Shown piece by piece: positions 9,246-17,418 of a stretch of 64,000 nt of DNA. Position 1 is the first letter of the stretch, and every line of letters starts with the position of its first letter. Under the pieces are notes generated by a model, which saw nothing but the letters and a program-made list of their open reading frames with translations, did not search any database and was not told the origin of the DNA. Where the stretch lies: assembly GCF_014695575.1 (NCBI RefSeq), contig NZ_JACJOO010000080.1, positions 1-64,000 on the forward strand, in the 5' to 3' direction. This DNA is from Leptolyngbya sp. FACHB-8 (lineage in GTDB: Bacteria; Cyanobacteriota; Cyanobacteriia; Elainellales; Elainellaceae). Both the position numbers and the translations under genes were made by a program.

Positions 9246-9803
9246 TCATACAAGTGATCGAATGTCATAGTTCTGCTTTAGCAAAGCGTATTGCTCCAGG
9301 TCTTCCAGTTTTCCCCGATGGCAAACGTGCTGCTTCAGGCATCCTTCATAGGTCATACCGCTCTTCTGCAAAACCCGAGCAGAGGCAGAATTGCGGGCCA
9401 AACAAGTTGCATAAATGCGGTTCAGCATCAAACTTTCAAACCCAAACTGGATGAGTCTCTGAGTGGCCTCCGTGGCGTAGCCTTGACCCCAGTAAGGTTG
9501 ACCAACCCAGTAACCCAGCTCAGCGCAGGCATCTGCGGGACTGAGGGTGAGGCCCACGGCTCCAATGAGCGTGTGGTTTTGTAGAGCGATCGCATAAACC
9601 ACAGCCACACCCGCCTCATAATCTGGAGCATGGGTTGCGATCCACTGCTCGGCCATGCCGTCTTCGTAAGGATAGGGGATACTGCGGGCGGTGTGGGCGA
9701 TCGCCCCATCCTCCATAAATCGTTGCACGAGGGGCGCATCAGCCAGGGTAAAAGGCCGGAGCAGCAAGCGATCGGTTTTTAGGTTGGGTTGCGGTGTAAC
9801 CAT
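9246..9803 (-). CDS. GNAT family N-acetyltransferase (RimJ/RimL-like)
   Basis: Acetyl-CoA-dependent N-acetyltransferase of about 185 residues. It begins with the family-typical LKTDRLLLRPFTLADAP, has the acetyl-CoA loop region GYWVGQPYWGQGYATEA, and ends with NRIYATCLARNSASARVLQKSGMTYEG, which is characteristic of the RimJ/RimL (ribosomal-protein-acetylating-like) subgroup. The frame is open to an ATG at 9926, giving 226 residues, but the extra 41 residues match no part of the domain, so the ATG at 9803 is preferred. The true acceptor (protein N-terminus or small amine) is unknown. Confidence 0.85.
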   Translation of the reverse strand: MVTPQPNLKTDRLLLRPFTLADAPLVQRFMEDGAIAHTARSIPYPYEDGMAEQWIATHAPDYEAGVAVVYAIALQNHTLIGAVGLTLSPADACAELGYWVGQPYWGQGYATEATQRLIQFGFESLMLNRIYATCLARNSASARVLQKSGMTYEGCLKQHVCHRGKLEDLEQYALLKQNYDIRSLV

Positions 9804-10035
9804 GAGGTTGCCTCGCATCATGAGAAATAGCATCTGGTCGTACCCCCTCGTGAAGGTTTCTACTGCTGAGTGTAGGGGTTGATTTTGAGATTCCACATCA
9901 CCGAGTCGTCTAGTCTCATGGGTCACCCAATCGGGTGAATCAAGCGATAACCGGATTGGGGCGATCGCATGAAGTTCAAAACCTCTAAACCAGAGAATCT
10001 AGGAGCATCACAAATGTTTGAGTGGAGATACCACA

Positions 10036-10236
10036 ATGCATCCATCAACGTTGGCAAAACCCACGGTTTGTATTTCCGCAGAAGCAATGGCTGAGCTACA
10101 TCTCACAGCTTTTGTGCATGGTGCTCTGCAAATGACCGCATCCGGTGGATACTCCGGTGAAGCGGCTATGGCTCTGCTAGATCAAGCCTGGAGTGCTCAA
10201 AAACTGCTGTGGAAATTGCGCGAACAATCTTACTAA
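10036..10236 (+). CDS. Small hypothetical protein
   Basis: A 66-residue soluble protein without a recognised domain. The middle is Ala/Met-rich and helical (AEAMAELHLTAFVHGALQMTA, then EAAMALLDQAWSAQKLLWKL). A GGAG ribosome site lies 9 bases before the ATG at 10036. It precedes the histidine kinase gene by 191 bp on the same strand. Function unknown. Confidence 0.5.
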   Translation: MHPSTLAKPTVCISAEAMAELHLTAFVHGALQMTASGGYSGEAAMALLDQAWSAQKLLWKLREQSY

Positions 10237-10427
10237 TCAGGAACCCTTCGTGCAACGTCCTGTTTCGATCAAGCACCAGAATTCACCCGACGGTAGGGGG
10301 AATTACAAGTTTCCTCTACCGTAATCTTTTGGGGTGGTTCCGGTCGCTAACCCTTCGGAAAGAACAATACAGAATACGGCTATCAATTCCATTGCTACAT
10401 GATTCAAGTCCTCTAGAAGGCGATTGC

Positions 10428-11828
10428 ATGAGAAGCCTCCCCTTTCCCAATACATTCAGAACCACGTGGCTGCACTGGCAGGAATCCTTTCAGCATCGCC
10501 AGCAAATGTCAGGCCGGGTGGCATCGGAATTTTTGGTGTGGCGGCGTAGCTTTATCGGCGATCGCGTGCGGTTACTAGCCTGGATGGTGCTGTTCGCCGT
10601 TAGTATCAGCTTTACGTTGAATATGACGTTCACAATTCCCATGCTGAATGCAGCGGGAGACCCCAGGATGCTGATTGTTGGGGAGCGGCTGAGGCGTATT
10701 GTTGAGCTTGCTCTCACCGAAATTGTCTGTGGGGTTATTGGGGTCGCGTTGACCTATCACCCACTAACTCGCAAGCAGCCCGAGAAAGTCGTGTTGCTCA
10801 TTACAGCATTATCGCTGTTTCCCTCCCAGGTGCTTTCAATTGTGCGAGGTGAGGCGCAGTTTGATGCTGACATTTGGCTGCTTTATTATGCGGCTCAGGC
10901 GATCGTTATCCCCGTCAAGTGGGAATTACATTGCCTGTCGCAGGCCATAGTTATTGGATACTCGGTCATTCCGTTTCTAATGGGATGGCGTGATCCGGAT
11001 GTTTTGTTCTCTGCAACCTATGTTCTGGGTGGTCTTTATATTGGATTGATGTGTGTGGTTGCTAATGTAGGAGTTTTCTTGCATGAACAATCGATCCGGC
11101 GGGAACATGACTTGCGCCAGCAATTGCGAGTATTTCTCCATGCCGTTTCCCATGATCTGCGTAATCCCGTGATTGGGATGGGAATGACCCTCAAAAGCTT
11201 CCTCAATCCATCTGGACGGCCAGCCCAAATTCCACAGGATTTGTTGGAGCAGATGATTAAGAGTGGCGATCGCCAACTCGAACTCATCAACTCCCTGCTC
11301 GAAGCCCACGTAACGGAGCTACATGGGGTTACGTTGCATCCTCAACCAATCCAGCTAGAGGCTCTTGTTGATTCCATCCTCTGTGACTTTCAACCCTTTT
11401 TTAAGCAAGAAAAAACCAGTATCACATCGAATCTTTCCGTGAACCTTCCCACGGTTCATGCTGATGCACTTCACCTTCGACGGGTGTATGAAAATCTCAT
11501 CACCAATGCATTGAAATACAATCGTCCGGGCTTACGCATAACCCTGGATGCGGAAGTGATTGCTGGCAATCTACACAAAAAAGTATCGGCATCCTCTCGA
11601 TGGCTTCGGTGCACGGTGAGTGATGACGGGGCTGGGATGACCCCACAACAGTGTGCCCACCTATTTGAACTCTACACCCGTGGCCCTAACAAGCGGCAAT
11701 CGCTCAGCTTGGGCTTAGGGCTTTACACCTGCCGTCAGATTATCACTGCCCATCGTGGCGAAATCGGTGTACAAAGTATTCCAGAAGTGGGCTCAACATT
11801 CTGGTTTACCCTCCCCCTGGATGTGTAA
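10428..11828 (+). CDS. Membrane sensor histidine kinase
   Basis: A 466-residue two-component kinase. The N-terminal half has about six hydrophobic helices (from LLAWMVLFAVSISFTLNMTF onward) with no obvious periplasmic domain. The HisKA box is HAVSHDLRNPVIGMG with the phospho-acceptor His. The ATPase domain shows the N box YENLITNALKYN, the G1 box SDDGAGM and the G2 box SLGLGLYTCRQII. The ATG at 10428 follows AGAAGG at a good distance; the frame is open upstream but overlaps the preceding small gene. It converges on the NarL-type regulator gene at 12076, its likely partner. Its stop codon lies in the outer arm of palindrome A2. Confidence 0.88.
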   Translation: MRSLPFPNTFRTTWLHWQESFQHRQQMSGRVASEFLVWRRSFIGDRVRLLAWMVLFAVSISFTLNMTFTIPMLNAAGDPRMLIVGERLRRIVELALTEIVCGVIGVALTYHPLTRKQPEKVVLLITALSLFPSQVLSIVRGEAQFDADIWLLYYAAQAIVIPVKWELHCLSQAIVIGYSVIPFLMGWRDPDVLFSATYVLGGLYIGLMCVVANVGVFLHEQSIRREHDLRQQLRVFLHAVSHDLRNPVIGMGMTLKSFLNPSGRPAQIPQDLLEQMIKSGDRQLELINSLLEAHVTELHGVTLHPQPIQLEALVDSILCDFQPFFKQEKTSITSNLSVNLPTVHADALHLRRVYENLITNALKYNRPGLRITLDAEVIAGNLHKKVSASSRWLRCTVSDDGAGMTPQQCAHLFELYTRGPNKRQSLSLGLGLYTCRQIITAHRGEIGVQSIPEVGSTFWFTLPLDV

Positions 11829-11958
11829 TTAACCTCAGTTCGGGTTAAGGGCTTTTTCGAGTGCCGCGCTTCGCGCGGCACTCGAAAAAGCCCATTATTG
11901 CGTGTGCGTCGCGTACGCAATAATGGGCGGTTCGGCTTATCCCGAACTGACGTTAATT
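11827..11958. repeat. Family A palindromic element, copy A2
   Basis: The outer arms pair over more than 20 bp (starting AATTAACCTCAGTTCGGG, ending ACTGACGTTAATT). Inside are a 21-bp perfect hairpin with TTC spacer and a second hairpin with stem CCCATTATTGCG. The element overlaps the kinase stop codon and abuts element F1. Confidence 0.9.
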
Positions 11959-11962
11959 AACT

Positions 11963-12067
11963 TACAGCGCTTTTCAAGCGTTTAAAATCTGGTTGTTTTT
12001 GTGAGAGCCGTGAGAAGCGCGGCTCTCACAAAAACAACTGTGGCTAATTCAAGTGCAAAGCGCTGTA
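11963..12067. repeat. Family F palindromic element, copy F1
   Basis: Perfect 11-bp terminal inverted repeats, TACAGCGCTTT and AAAGCGCTGTA, flank an inner hairpin with stem GTTGTTTTTGTGAGAGCCG and a 9-nt loop. It ends 9 bp from the stop of the response regulator gene. Confidence 0.85.
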
Positions 12068-12075
12068 TTTAGTAT

Positions 12076-12747
12076 TTAGCCCACCAAACCCGATCGCAAC
12101 GCTGTAACGGCAGCTTGCACTCGATCATTCACCAACAACTTATTCAGAATACCCCGTACATAGGTTTTAACTGTGTGCTCACTCAAGTACAACGCCTTGG
12201 CAATGTCAGGGTTGCTGTAGCCCTCGACAATCAATTGCAGTACTTCCAACTCCCGTTCCGATAAAGTTCCAGCCGCTGTAGATGGAGCCTTTTTAGTCGC
12301 AGGGGTTGGCGTTTTAAGTTGGGTAATGACCGATTGGGCAACTTGTGCATCTAAATAGGTTGCCCCTTCGTAAACCACCTCGATCGCCTTCACCAACTGT
12401 TCTACACTTGTCCCCTTTACACAGTATCCATCGGCCCCGCTCGACAACGCCGCAACTACTTCTGTCTGATCGGTATGGGAGGTGAGCATGATCACCTTCA
12501 TCTCAGGATGCTTTTGCTTAATCTGCTGAGTCGCCGCGATCCCATCCATATGGGGCATTCCCACATCCATCACAACGACATCTGGCTGTAATTCCGTCGC
12601 GGCTTTAACCCCTAAATATCCATCTTCTACGACTCCTGCAATCTCCAGTTGAGATTGCGTCATCAACGAATGCTTGAGCCCAATTCGCATCATCGGATCA
12701 TCATCTACCAACAGAAGTTTGATTAGGGCATTGGGTGAAGTCTGCAT
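12076..12747 (-). CDS. NarL/FixJ-family response regulator
   Basis: A 223-residue two-component regulator. The receiver domain (about 10-128) has the acidic pocket DDD, phospho-acceptor Asp in VVVMDVGMPHMDG, the Thr/Ser of IMLTSHTD and the Lys of CVKGTS. A Thr/Pro/Ala linker leads to a LuxR-type helix-turn-helix (about 160-220), LSERELEVLQLIVEGYSNPDIAKALYLSEHTVKTYV split over its two helices. The frame continues to a TTG at 12762, but the ATG at 12747 is preferred; a HIP1 site sits immediately upstream of it. It faces the kinase gene at 10428 across two palindromic elements and is probably phosphorylated by it. Target genes are unknown. Confidence 0.9.
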   Translation of the reverse strand: MQTSPNALIKLLLVDDDPMMRIGLKHSLMTQSQLEIAGVVEDGYLGVKAATELQPDVVVMDVGMPHMDGIAATQQIKQKHPEMKVIMLTSHTDQTEVVAALSSGADGYCVKGTSVEQLVKAIEVVYEGATYLDAQVAQSVITQLKTPTPATKKAPSTAAGTLSERELEVLQLIVEGYSNPDIAKALYLSEHTVKTYVRGILNKLLVNDRVQAAVTALRSGLVG

Positions 12748-12800
12748 GGCGATCGCAATCAAGGGAGCATAGCAACTATAGCCTTTGTCTCGTTAGCCAG

Positions 12801-12870
12801 GGTCTGTTTTAAAGGTTGTTTTTCGCGCCCTAAGCGCACGAAAAACAACCTTTCAAGGGAGCTTTAGACC
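12801..12870. repeat. Palindrome with TTTTTCG stem
   Basis: Outer GGTCT/AGACC enclose AAAGGTTGTTTTTCG (from 12811) and its inverse (ending 12853) around a 13-nt loop. The stem is related to those of F1 and of 3766-3810. It lies upstream of the response regulator. Confidence 0.75.
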
Positions 12871-12893
12871 ATGCCCTTGATATACCAAAGGGC

Positions 12894-12956
12894 GATGCAC
12901 TGCACTGCCCTTTGGCATGTATAAAGTTAAGTTTTGGTGCGTCAAACACACCAAAA
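12894..12956. terminator. Two small hairpins downstream of the M3 peptidase
   Basis: CCAAAGGGC (from 12894) and TTTTGGTG (from 12932) each have a nearby inverse copy. They are the last structures before the peptidase stop at 12967 and could end its transcription on the minus strand. Confidence 0.5.
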
Positions 12957-12966
12957 TTCAACCGCT

Positions 12967-15066
12967 TTAAGCCGCCAGCCCACTATGCCGCAGCAAGGGC
13001 TTCGTATCTGGCTCACGTCCCCGGAATGCTTGGAACACTTCCATGGGATGCTTACTGCCACCTAGAGCAAGAACCGTATCGCGGAATCGACGACCCGTCT
13101 GGGCGATCGCCCCTTCATCCTCCAATCCAGCTTCCTCAAAAGCGGCAAACGCATCTGCACTGAGAACCTCAGCCCACTTGTAGCTGTAGTATCCCGCTGC
13201 ATACCCACCCGCAAAAATGTGGCCGAAGGCACACAGGAAGCGATCTTCCGGTAACGGCGGAATCACCGTCGTCGTCTTAGCAAGACGCAGACGGACATCA
13301 TTGGCCGTCTCCGAGCCACCTGGCTGATAACGGTGGTGCAGTTCAATATCCGTCAGGCTGAAATGCAACTGACGTAACATCCCACTCCCACTCATAAAGT
13401 TACGGGCTGCCAAAAGCTTCTGATAATCTGCATCAGGCAACGGTTCGCCGGTTTCATAGTGGCGAGCCATGTTGAAAAGAGTGGGGCGATCGTAGCACCA
13501 GTTTTCCATAAACTGGCTGGGCAACTCCACTGCATCCCATTCCACGTTGTTGATCCCTGCTGCAAGGCCATAATCCACACGGGTCAGCATATGTTGCAGA
13601 CCATGACCGAACTCATGGAACAGCGTGGTGACTTCCTCAAAGGTCATAAGACTGGGCTTATCATCCACTGGAGGCGTCTGGTTACAGGTAAGGTAGGCCA
13701 CCGGTAGACGCACCTGACGCACACCGTTTTCGGTGAGAACAGCGCGGTTGATGCAGGTATCCATCCAGGCTCCCCCCCGCTTCTCGGCGGGGCGGCTGTA
13801 GGGGTCGAGGAAGAAGTAGGCGATCGCCGTCCCATTCTCATCGGCTACCTGGAAATAGCGCACATCGGGATGCCACACCGGCGCTTCCCCATCCGCCGAA
13901 GTAATGGTGATCCCAAACAGCCGCTTGGCCAGGGAGAACAGTCCATCCAACACTTGCTCCAGCGGGAAGTAGGGGCGCAGTTCCTCGGTGTTCAGGTCAT
14001 ACTTGGTCTCCCGCAGCCGCTCAGCCCAGAAGGTAATATCCCACAGTTGCAGGTCGTCTCCTTCGGGCGCACCTTGCTCTTTCGCAAAGGTCTTCAGCGC
14101 TTCCAGGTCTTCCTTCGCTGCGTCGTAGCTGGCCGATCGCAGAGAATTAAGTAAACCTTCCACGGCTTCCACATTGGGGGCCATCTTGCTGGCGAGGCTC
14201 AATTCCGCATAGCTGTCATAACCCAACAGCCCCGCCATTTCTTTCCGTAGGGTGAGAATGCGCTCAATCAACGGCTGATTGTCGTACTCCCCCGATGCCG
14301 CGCGGGTCACATGGGCACGATACATTTTCTCCCGCAGGTCACGGCGACGGCTGTGTTGCATGAAGGGTAAGAAGCTGGGCATATCCAGCGTAAAGCGCCA
14401 GGGGCCATGTTCGGGAGTAGCGTCGTCGGCTCCAGCAACACGAGCGCCCTGGGCGGCTTGTGCCAGAAGGCTGGCCGGTAACCCTTCCACTTCTTCGGGT
14501 TGGGTCAAGGTGAGGCTGAAGGCTTTAGTGGCATCCAGCACATTATTGGAAAACTTGGTGGAGAGGTCAGCCAGCTCCAACTGCATGGTGTTAAAGCGCT
14601 CCTTCTCTTCTCCTTGGAGCGCTACACCCGATAGCTCTGCATCCCGAATGGCGGCCTCGATGATGCGGTGTTGGGCCTCGTCTAACTGGCTCCAGGTATC
14701 GCTATCCCGCAGAGCCACATAGCCCTTGTAAATCGCTTCACTTTGGCCCAGCCGGATGTAGAACTTGACTACTTCCGGTTGCACTTCTTCGTGCGCCTGA
14801 CGGAGTTCGGGGCTATTTCTCACCCCCATTAAGTGATTAACAATGCCCCACGTCCAGCCGAGGCGATCGCCCAACCGTTGCAACGGCTCTACCAGACCAC
14901 TCCAGGTCGGCTCCAGGGTTTGCTCCAACTCCGTCAGGGAGTCGTGTAGCTCCGCCAGCAATTGCGTCATAGCCGGGACGACGTATTCTGGACGAATCTC
15001 GTCAAATGGCGGCAATCCGTGACCAATCAATAGCGGATTTTCAGTAGATGGAATCGTTGCAGTCAT
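12967..15066 (-). CDS. prlC: M3 family oligopeptidase (oligopeptidase A-like)
   Basis: A 699-residue cytosolic zinc metallopeptidase of the thimet oligopeptidase/oligopeptidase A family, which degrades short peptides including cleaved signal peptides. The zinc site HEFGH is visible in TTLFHEFGHGLQHML, with the downstream Glu ligand region MENWCYDRPTLFNMA. Other family landmarks are YFFLDPYSRPAEKRGGAW and the C-terminal FLCAFGHIFAGGYAAGYYSYKWAEVLSADAF region. The length matches the family. The frame extends to 15159 without supporting motif, so the ATG at 15066 (MTATIPSTENPLL) is chosen. It is divergent from the nucleoside hydrolase remnant. Confidence 0.92.
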   Translation of the reverse strand: MTATIPSTENPLLIGHGLPPFDEIRPEYVVPAMTQLLAELHDSLTELEQTLEPTWSGLVEPLQRLGDRLGWTWGIVNHLMGVRNSPELRQAHEEVQPEVVKFYIRLGQSEAIYKGYVALRDSDTWSQLDEAQHRIIEAAIRDAELSGVALQGEEKERFNTMQLELADLSTKFSNNVLDATKAFSLTLTQPEEVEGLPASLLAQAAQGARVAGADDATPEHGPWRFTLDMPSFLPFMQHSRRRDLREKMYRAHVTRAASGEYDNQPLIERILTLRKEMAGLLGYDSYAELSLASKMAPNVEAVEGLLNSLRSASYDAAKEDLEALKTFAKEQGAPEGDDLQLWDITFWAERLRETKYDLNTEELRPYFPLEQVLDGLFSLAKRLFGITITSADGEAPVWHPDVRYFQVADENGTAIAYFFLDPYSRPAEKRGGAWMDTCINRAVLTENGVRQVRLPVAYLTCNQTPPVDDKPSLMTFEEVTTLFHEFGHGLQHMLTRVDYGLAAGINNVEWDAVELPSQFMENWCYDRPTLFNMARHYETGEPLPDADYQKLLAARNFMSGSGMLRQLHFSLTDIELHHRYQPGGSETANDVRLRLAKTTTVIPPLPEDRFLCAFGHIFAGGYAAGYYSYKWAEVLSADAFAAFEEAGLEDEGAIAQTGRRFRDTVLALGGSKHPMEVFQAFRGREPDTKPLLRHSGLAA

Positions 15067-15194
15067 ACAGGAATCCGAATTACTAAGGTGAACACAGATG
15101 CTGGGGGCTCCCAAACATCGGCAGCAGATCGCAAAATCAGGGCCATTCCCCCACGACAAGGGGGTGTTTTGCCGTCCTCTACAGGTTTCCTATC

Positions 15195-15533
15195 ATGGCC
15201 TTCTTTCCCATTATGATCGACTGCAATCCAGGTGTGGATGGTGCGATCGCCCTCCTCCTTGCCCTGGCTTCTTCAGAACTCGATGTACTGGGTATTACAA
15301 CCACTGCCAGAAATGCGGCGATGCCTATCCAGCCCACGGCTCGCCAAAGCTATAACTTAGCTCCACGTCTCGACATGAGTGTGTTTGCTGGACGTCCCTA
15401 CCCGACGGTGCGCGCCCTTGCCACTGCCGAAGACGTCTATGGTTCTGGAAACTTGGCCGGGAGTTACCCTACCCGAACCCATTCTGCCCCGCAACCCCAA
15501 CACGGGGTAAATTTTCTGATTGATAACAAGTAA
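15195..15533 (+). pseudogene. Truncated inosine-uridine nucleoside hydrolase remnant
   Basis: Only about 112 of the usual 300 or more residues remain. The start resembles the family: a beta strand leading to the calcium-binding motif, then LLLALASSELDVLGITTTARNA and the VYGSGNLAG and HGVNFLIDN blocks. The motif normally reads DxDPGxDDA; here it is DCNPGVDGA, so two of the metal/ribose-binding aspartates are replaced. The frame ends right after the HAVDFLID-like block, next to a small hairpin and palindromic element D1. I infer a decaying gene; it might still be expressed as a short protein, but hydrolase activity is very unlikely. Confidence 0.7.
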
Positions 15534-15591
15534 AGTTAAATGCTTATCATTAGCATTTAACCCTCTGGAGCCGTTGGCCTTAGCATTCTCC

Positions 15592-15724
15592 CAGCAATTC
15601 TCATTTTGAAATCAGGCCCGAAAACTGCGCGCCAAAGGCGCGCAGTTTTCGGGCCTCAAAGCCAGGAGTTCACGCCCGTAGGGCGTGAACTCCTGGCTTT
15701 GAGGCCCATACTGAGAATTGCTGG
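15592..15724. repeat. Family D palindromic element, copy D1
   Basis: Perfect 13-bp terminal inverted repeats, CCAGCAATTCTCA and TGAGAATTGCTGG. Inside are two perfect hairpins: a GGCCCGAAAAC-type stem (19 bp, AAA spacer), then a CAAAGCCAGG-type stem (21 bp, GTA spacer). A small hairpin with GTTAAATGCTTA arms at about 15535-15561 precedes it. Confidence 0.9.
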
Positions 15725-15740
15725 CATTCTCCGATCGGAT

Positions 15741-15793
15741 GAGGTACGAGAGATGAATGTGGGGCATTGCCCCACATTCATCTCTCGTACCTC
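15741..15793. repeat. 25-bp perfect palindrome
   Basis: Arms 15741-15765 and 15769-15793 are exact inverse copies (beginning GAGGTACGAGAG) around the 3-bp spacer ATT. It lies in the gap before the PrsW gene, which otherwise shows no gene. Confidence 0.9.
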
Positions 15794-15858
15794 ACCCAAT
15801 TGAAAAGGTTTATCAAAGGTAGCACCTAAGCCCCTGTGGGCTTGCCGGATTATCGTGA

Positions 15859-17160
15859 ATGAACGAAAATACTGGGCAACTTTTGGGTACGATCGCCCTT
15901 TCTATGACCGAAACCTCTTTAACCCCCATCAATCGGCTAATGCTGGGCTCACCCCTGAGCCGTCGCCGTAACGCCATCATTCTGGTCAGCATTCTGTTGG
16001 CCATCCTCACCTTTGCCACGGTACAACTGCTGGCTATCTTCACCTCCCTCAAACCAGATGCCGCTCTGATATTTTTGACGGCCTTGGCAACGACTGCGCT
16101 GCTGTCCGTGGTGCCGGTCGCGATTCTGTGGTACCTCGATCGGCGGGAGCGGGAGTCACCCTGGGCGATCGCCGTGGCTCTGCTCTGGGGTGGCATTATC
16201 GCCACCGGATTGTCGGCTCCCATCAACGGCCAGATTATTAATCAGCTTGCCGGGTGGGTGTCGGAAAACCCGATGATTCAGGAGACCCTTGGCCCTCAGG
16301 CTGCTTTGTTAATTGGTGCGCCTATTGCAGGCCCACTGGTTGAGGAAACCATCAAAGGCATTGGTATTCTGGCATTACTGATTTTCCTCAATGCCGAGTT
16401 TGATAACATGCGCGATGGCTTTATCTATGGAGCCTTGGTGGGGATTGGGTTTAACTGGTTAGAGTCAGCGCTATACGTGGCCCAAACCTATGCTGAATAT
16501 GGCTTTGCTCCCTGGGGTCTACAACTGGGGGCGCGGTTTGCTCTGTTTGGCCTGAGTGGGCATACGCTCTACAGTGGCATTTTGGGAATTTTTCTGGGTC
16601 TGATGCTGCAAACCACCCGAAACTGGGTGGGCTGGTTGGCAATTTTCCTCGGGTGGTTTCTGGCTGTGCTGGCCCATGCTGTGAACAATAGCTTGGGGCT
16701 GGTGTTTGCGATCGCCTCTCGTGCCGCTGGAGCTCCGACCCCGACCGGTGGCCCACCTCCCAACCCTGGTTTTTTAGAAACCTGGTTTCAAAAAAGTATT
16801 CTTGACCTGATTATGTACGCGCCGTTTATCCTGCTGCTGATCGTCATGCTGTGGCGCAGCGGTGTGTGGGAACGACGGGTTATTCGCGAAGAACTGTTGG
16901 ATGAGGTCGGACAGGCGGTTACTCCTGAAGAGTATGAAGCTATTCGGCGCGATCGCATGTTCCAGAGCCGTCGAATTCCTTTTCTCAATAAACGCATCTC
17001 TGACCAGTTGGTCAAAGCCCAGCATGAGTTGGCATTTCGCAAACGTCGGGTGCGTAAGCTGGGGCTTGATTTGGAGACAGACCCACTCGTCCTGGGCTGG
17101 CGGCATGAGGCTCAGCGGTTGCGAGCGATGAGTTCCGATGGCGATCGCCCTATTGTCTAG
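15859..17160 (+). CDS. PrsW-type intramembrane metalloprotease (M82)
   Basis: A 433-residue multi-pass membrane protein of the PrsW family, whose Bacillus member cleaves an anti-sigma factor within or near the membrane. The conserved motifs are in order: PLVEETIKG (EExxK), FIYGALVGIGFNWLES (second Glu), GLSGHTLYSGILG (His) and LAHAVNNS (last His). About eight hydrophobic helices cover residues 35-340; the C-terminal 100 residues are charged and cytosolic. The start could also be the ATG at 15904. The gene is bracketed by D1 and D2, whose terminus begins 3 bp after the stop codon. The last codons come from a HIP1 site (GDRPIV). The substrate is unknown. Confidence 0.85.
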   Translation: MNENTGQLLGTIALSMTETSLTPINRLMLGSPLSRRRNAIILVSILLAILTFATVQLLAIFTSLKPDAALIFLTALATTALLSVVPVAILWYLDRRERESPWAIAVALLWGGIIATGLSAPINGQIINQLAGWVSENPMIQETLGPQAALLIGAPIAGPLVEETIKGIGILALLIFLNAEFDNMRDGFIYGALVGIGFNWLESALYVAQTYAEYGFAPWGLQLGARFALFGLSGHTLYSGILGIFLGLMLQTTRNWVGWLAIFLGWFLAVLAHAVNNSLGLVFAIASRAAGAPTPTGGPPPNPGFLETWFQKSILDLIMYAPFILLLIVMLWRSGVWERRVIREELLDEVGQAVTPEEYEAIRRDRMFQSRRIPFLNKRISDQLVKAQHELAFRKRRVRKLGLDLETDPLVLGWRHEAQRLRAMSSDGDRPIV

Positions 17161-17162
17161 CG

Positions 17163-17292
17163 CCAGCAGTTCTCATTATGAGCTTCAAAGCCAAGATTGC
17201 GCGCCCGACGGGCGCGCAATCTTGGCTTTGAAGCCCGAAAACCGCTTGCCGAAGGCAAGCGGCGGGCCCAATTCCATACTGAGAATTGCTGG
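17163..17292. repeat. Family D palindromic element, copy D2
   Basis: Termini CCAGCAGTTCTCA and TGAGAATTGCTGG match D1, and the right end CATACTGAGAATTGCTGG is shared. The inner hairpins are in the opposite order: CTTCAAAGCCAAG stem first (24 bp, GAC spacer), then CCCGAAAACCGCTTGCC (GAA spacer). Confidence 0.9.
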
Positions 17293-17365
17293 TCTAGCGG
17301 CACATGGCTTCTCCAGAGACCGTCTTGATGAAATTGTGTAAAACCATAGCGTAATGGCTTTCCCT

Positions 17366-17418
17366 GCCAAGTAAAAGAATAGGTTGAGGCTTTGCCCCAA
17401 CCTATTCTTTTACTTGGC
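17366..17418 (-). terminator. Palindrome over the stop codon of the Cache-domain kinase
   Basis: GCCAAGTAAAAGAATAGGTTG and its exact inverse (21 bp) surround an 11-nt loop. The right arm contains the last codons and stop (AAG TAA) of the minus-strand kinase, so the hairpin begins inside the coding sequence. It probably terminates the three-gene operon. Confidence 0.75.
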
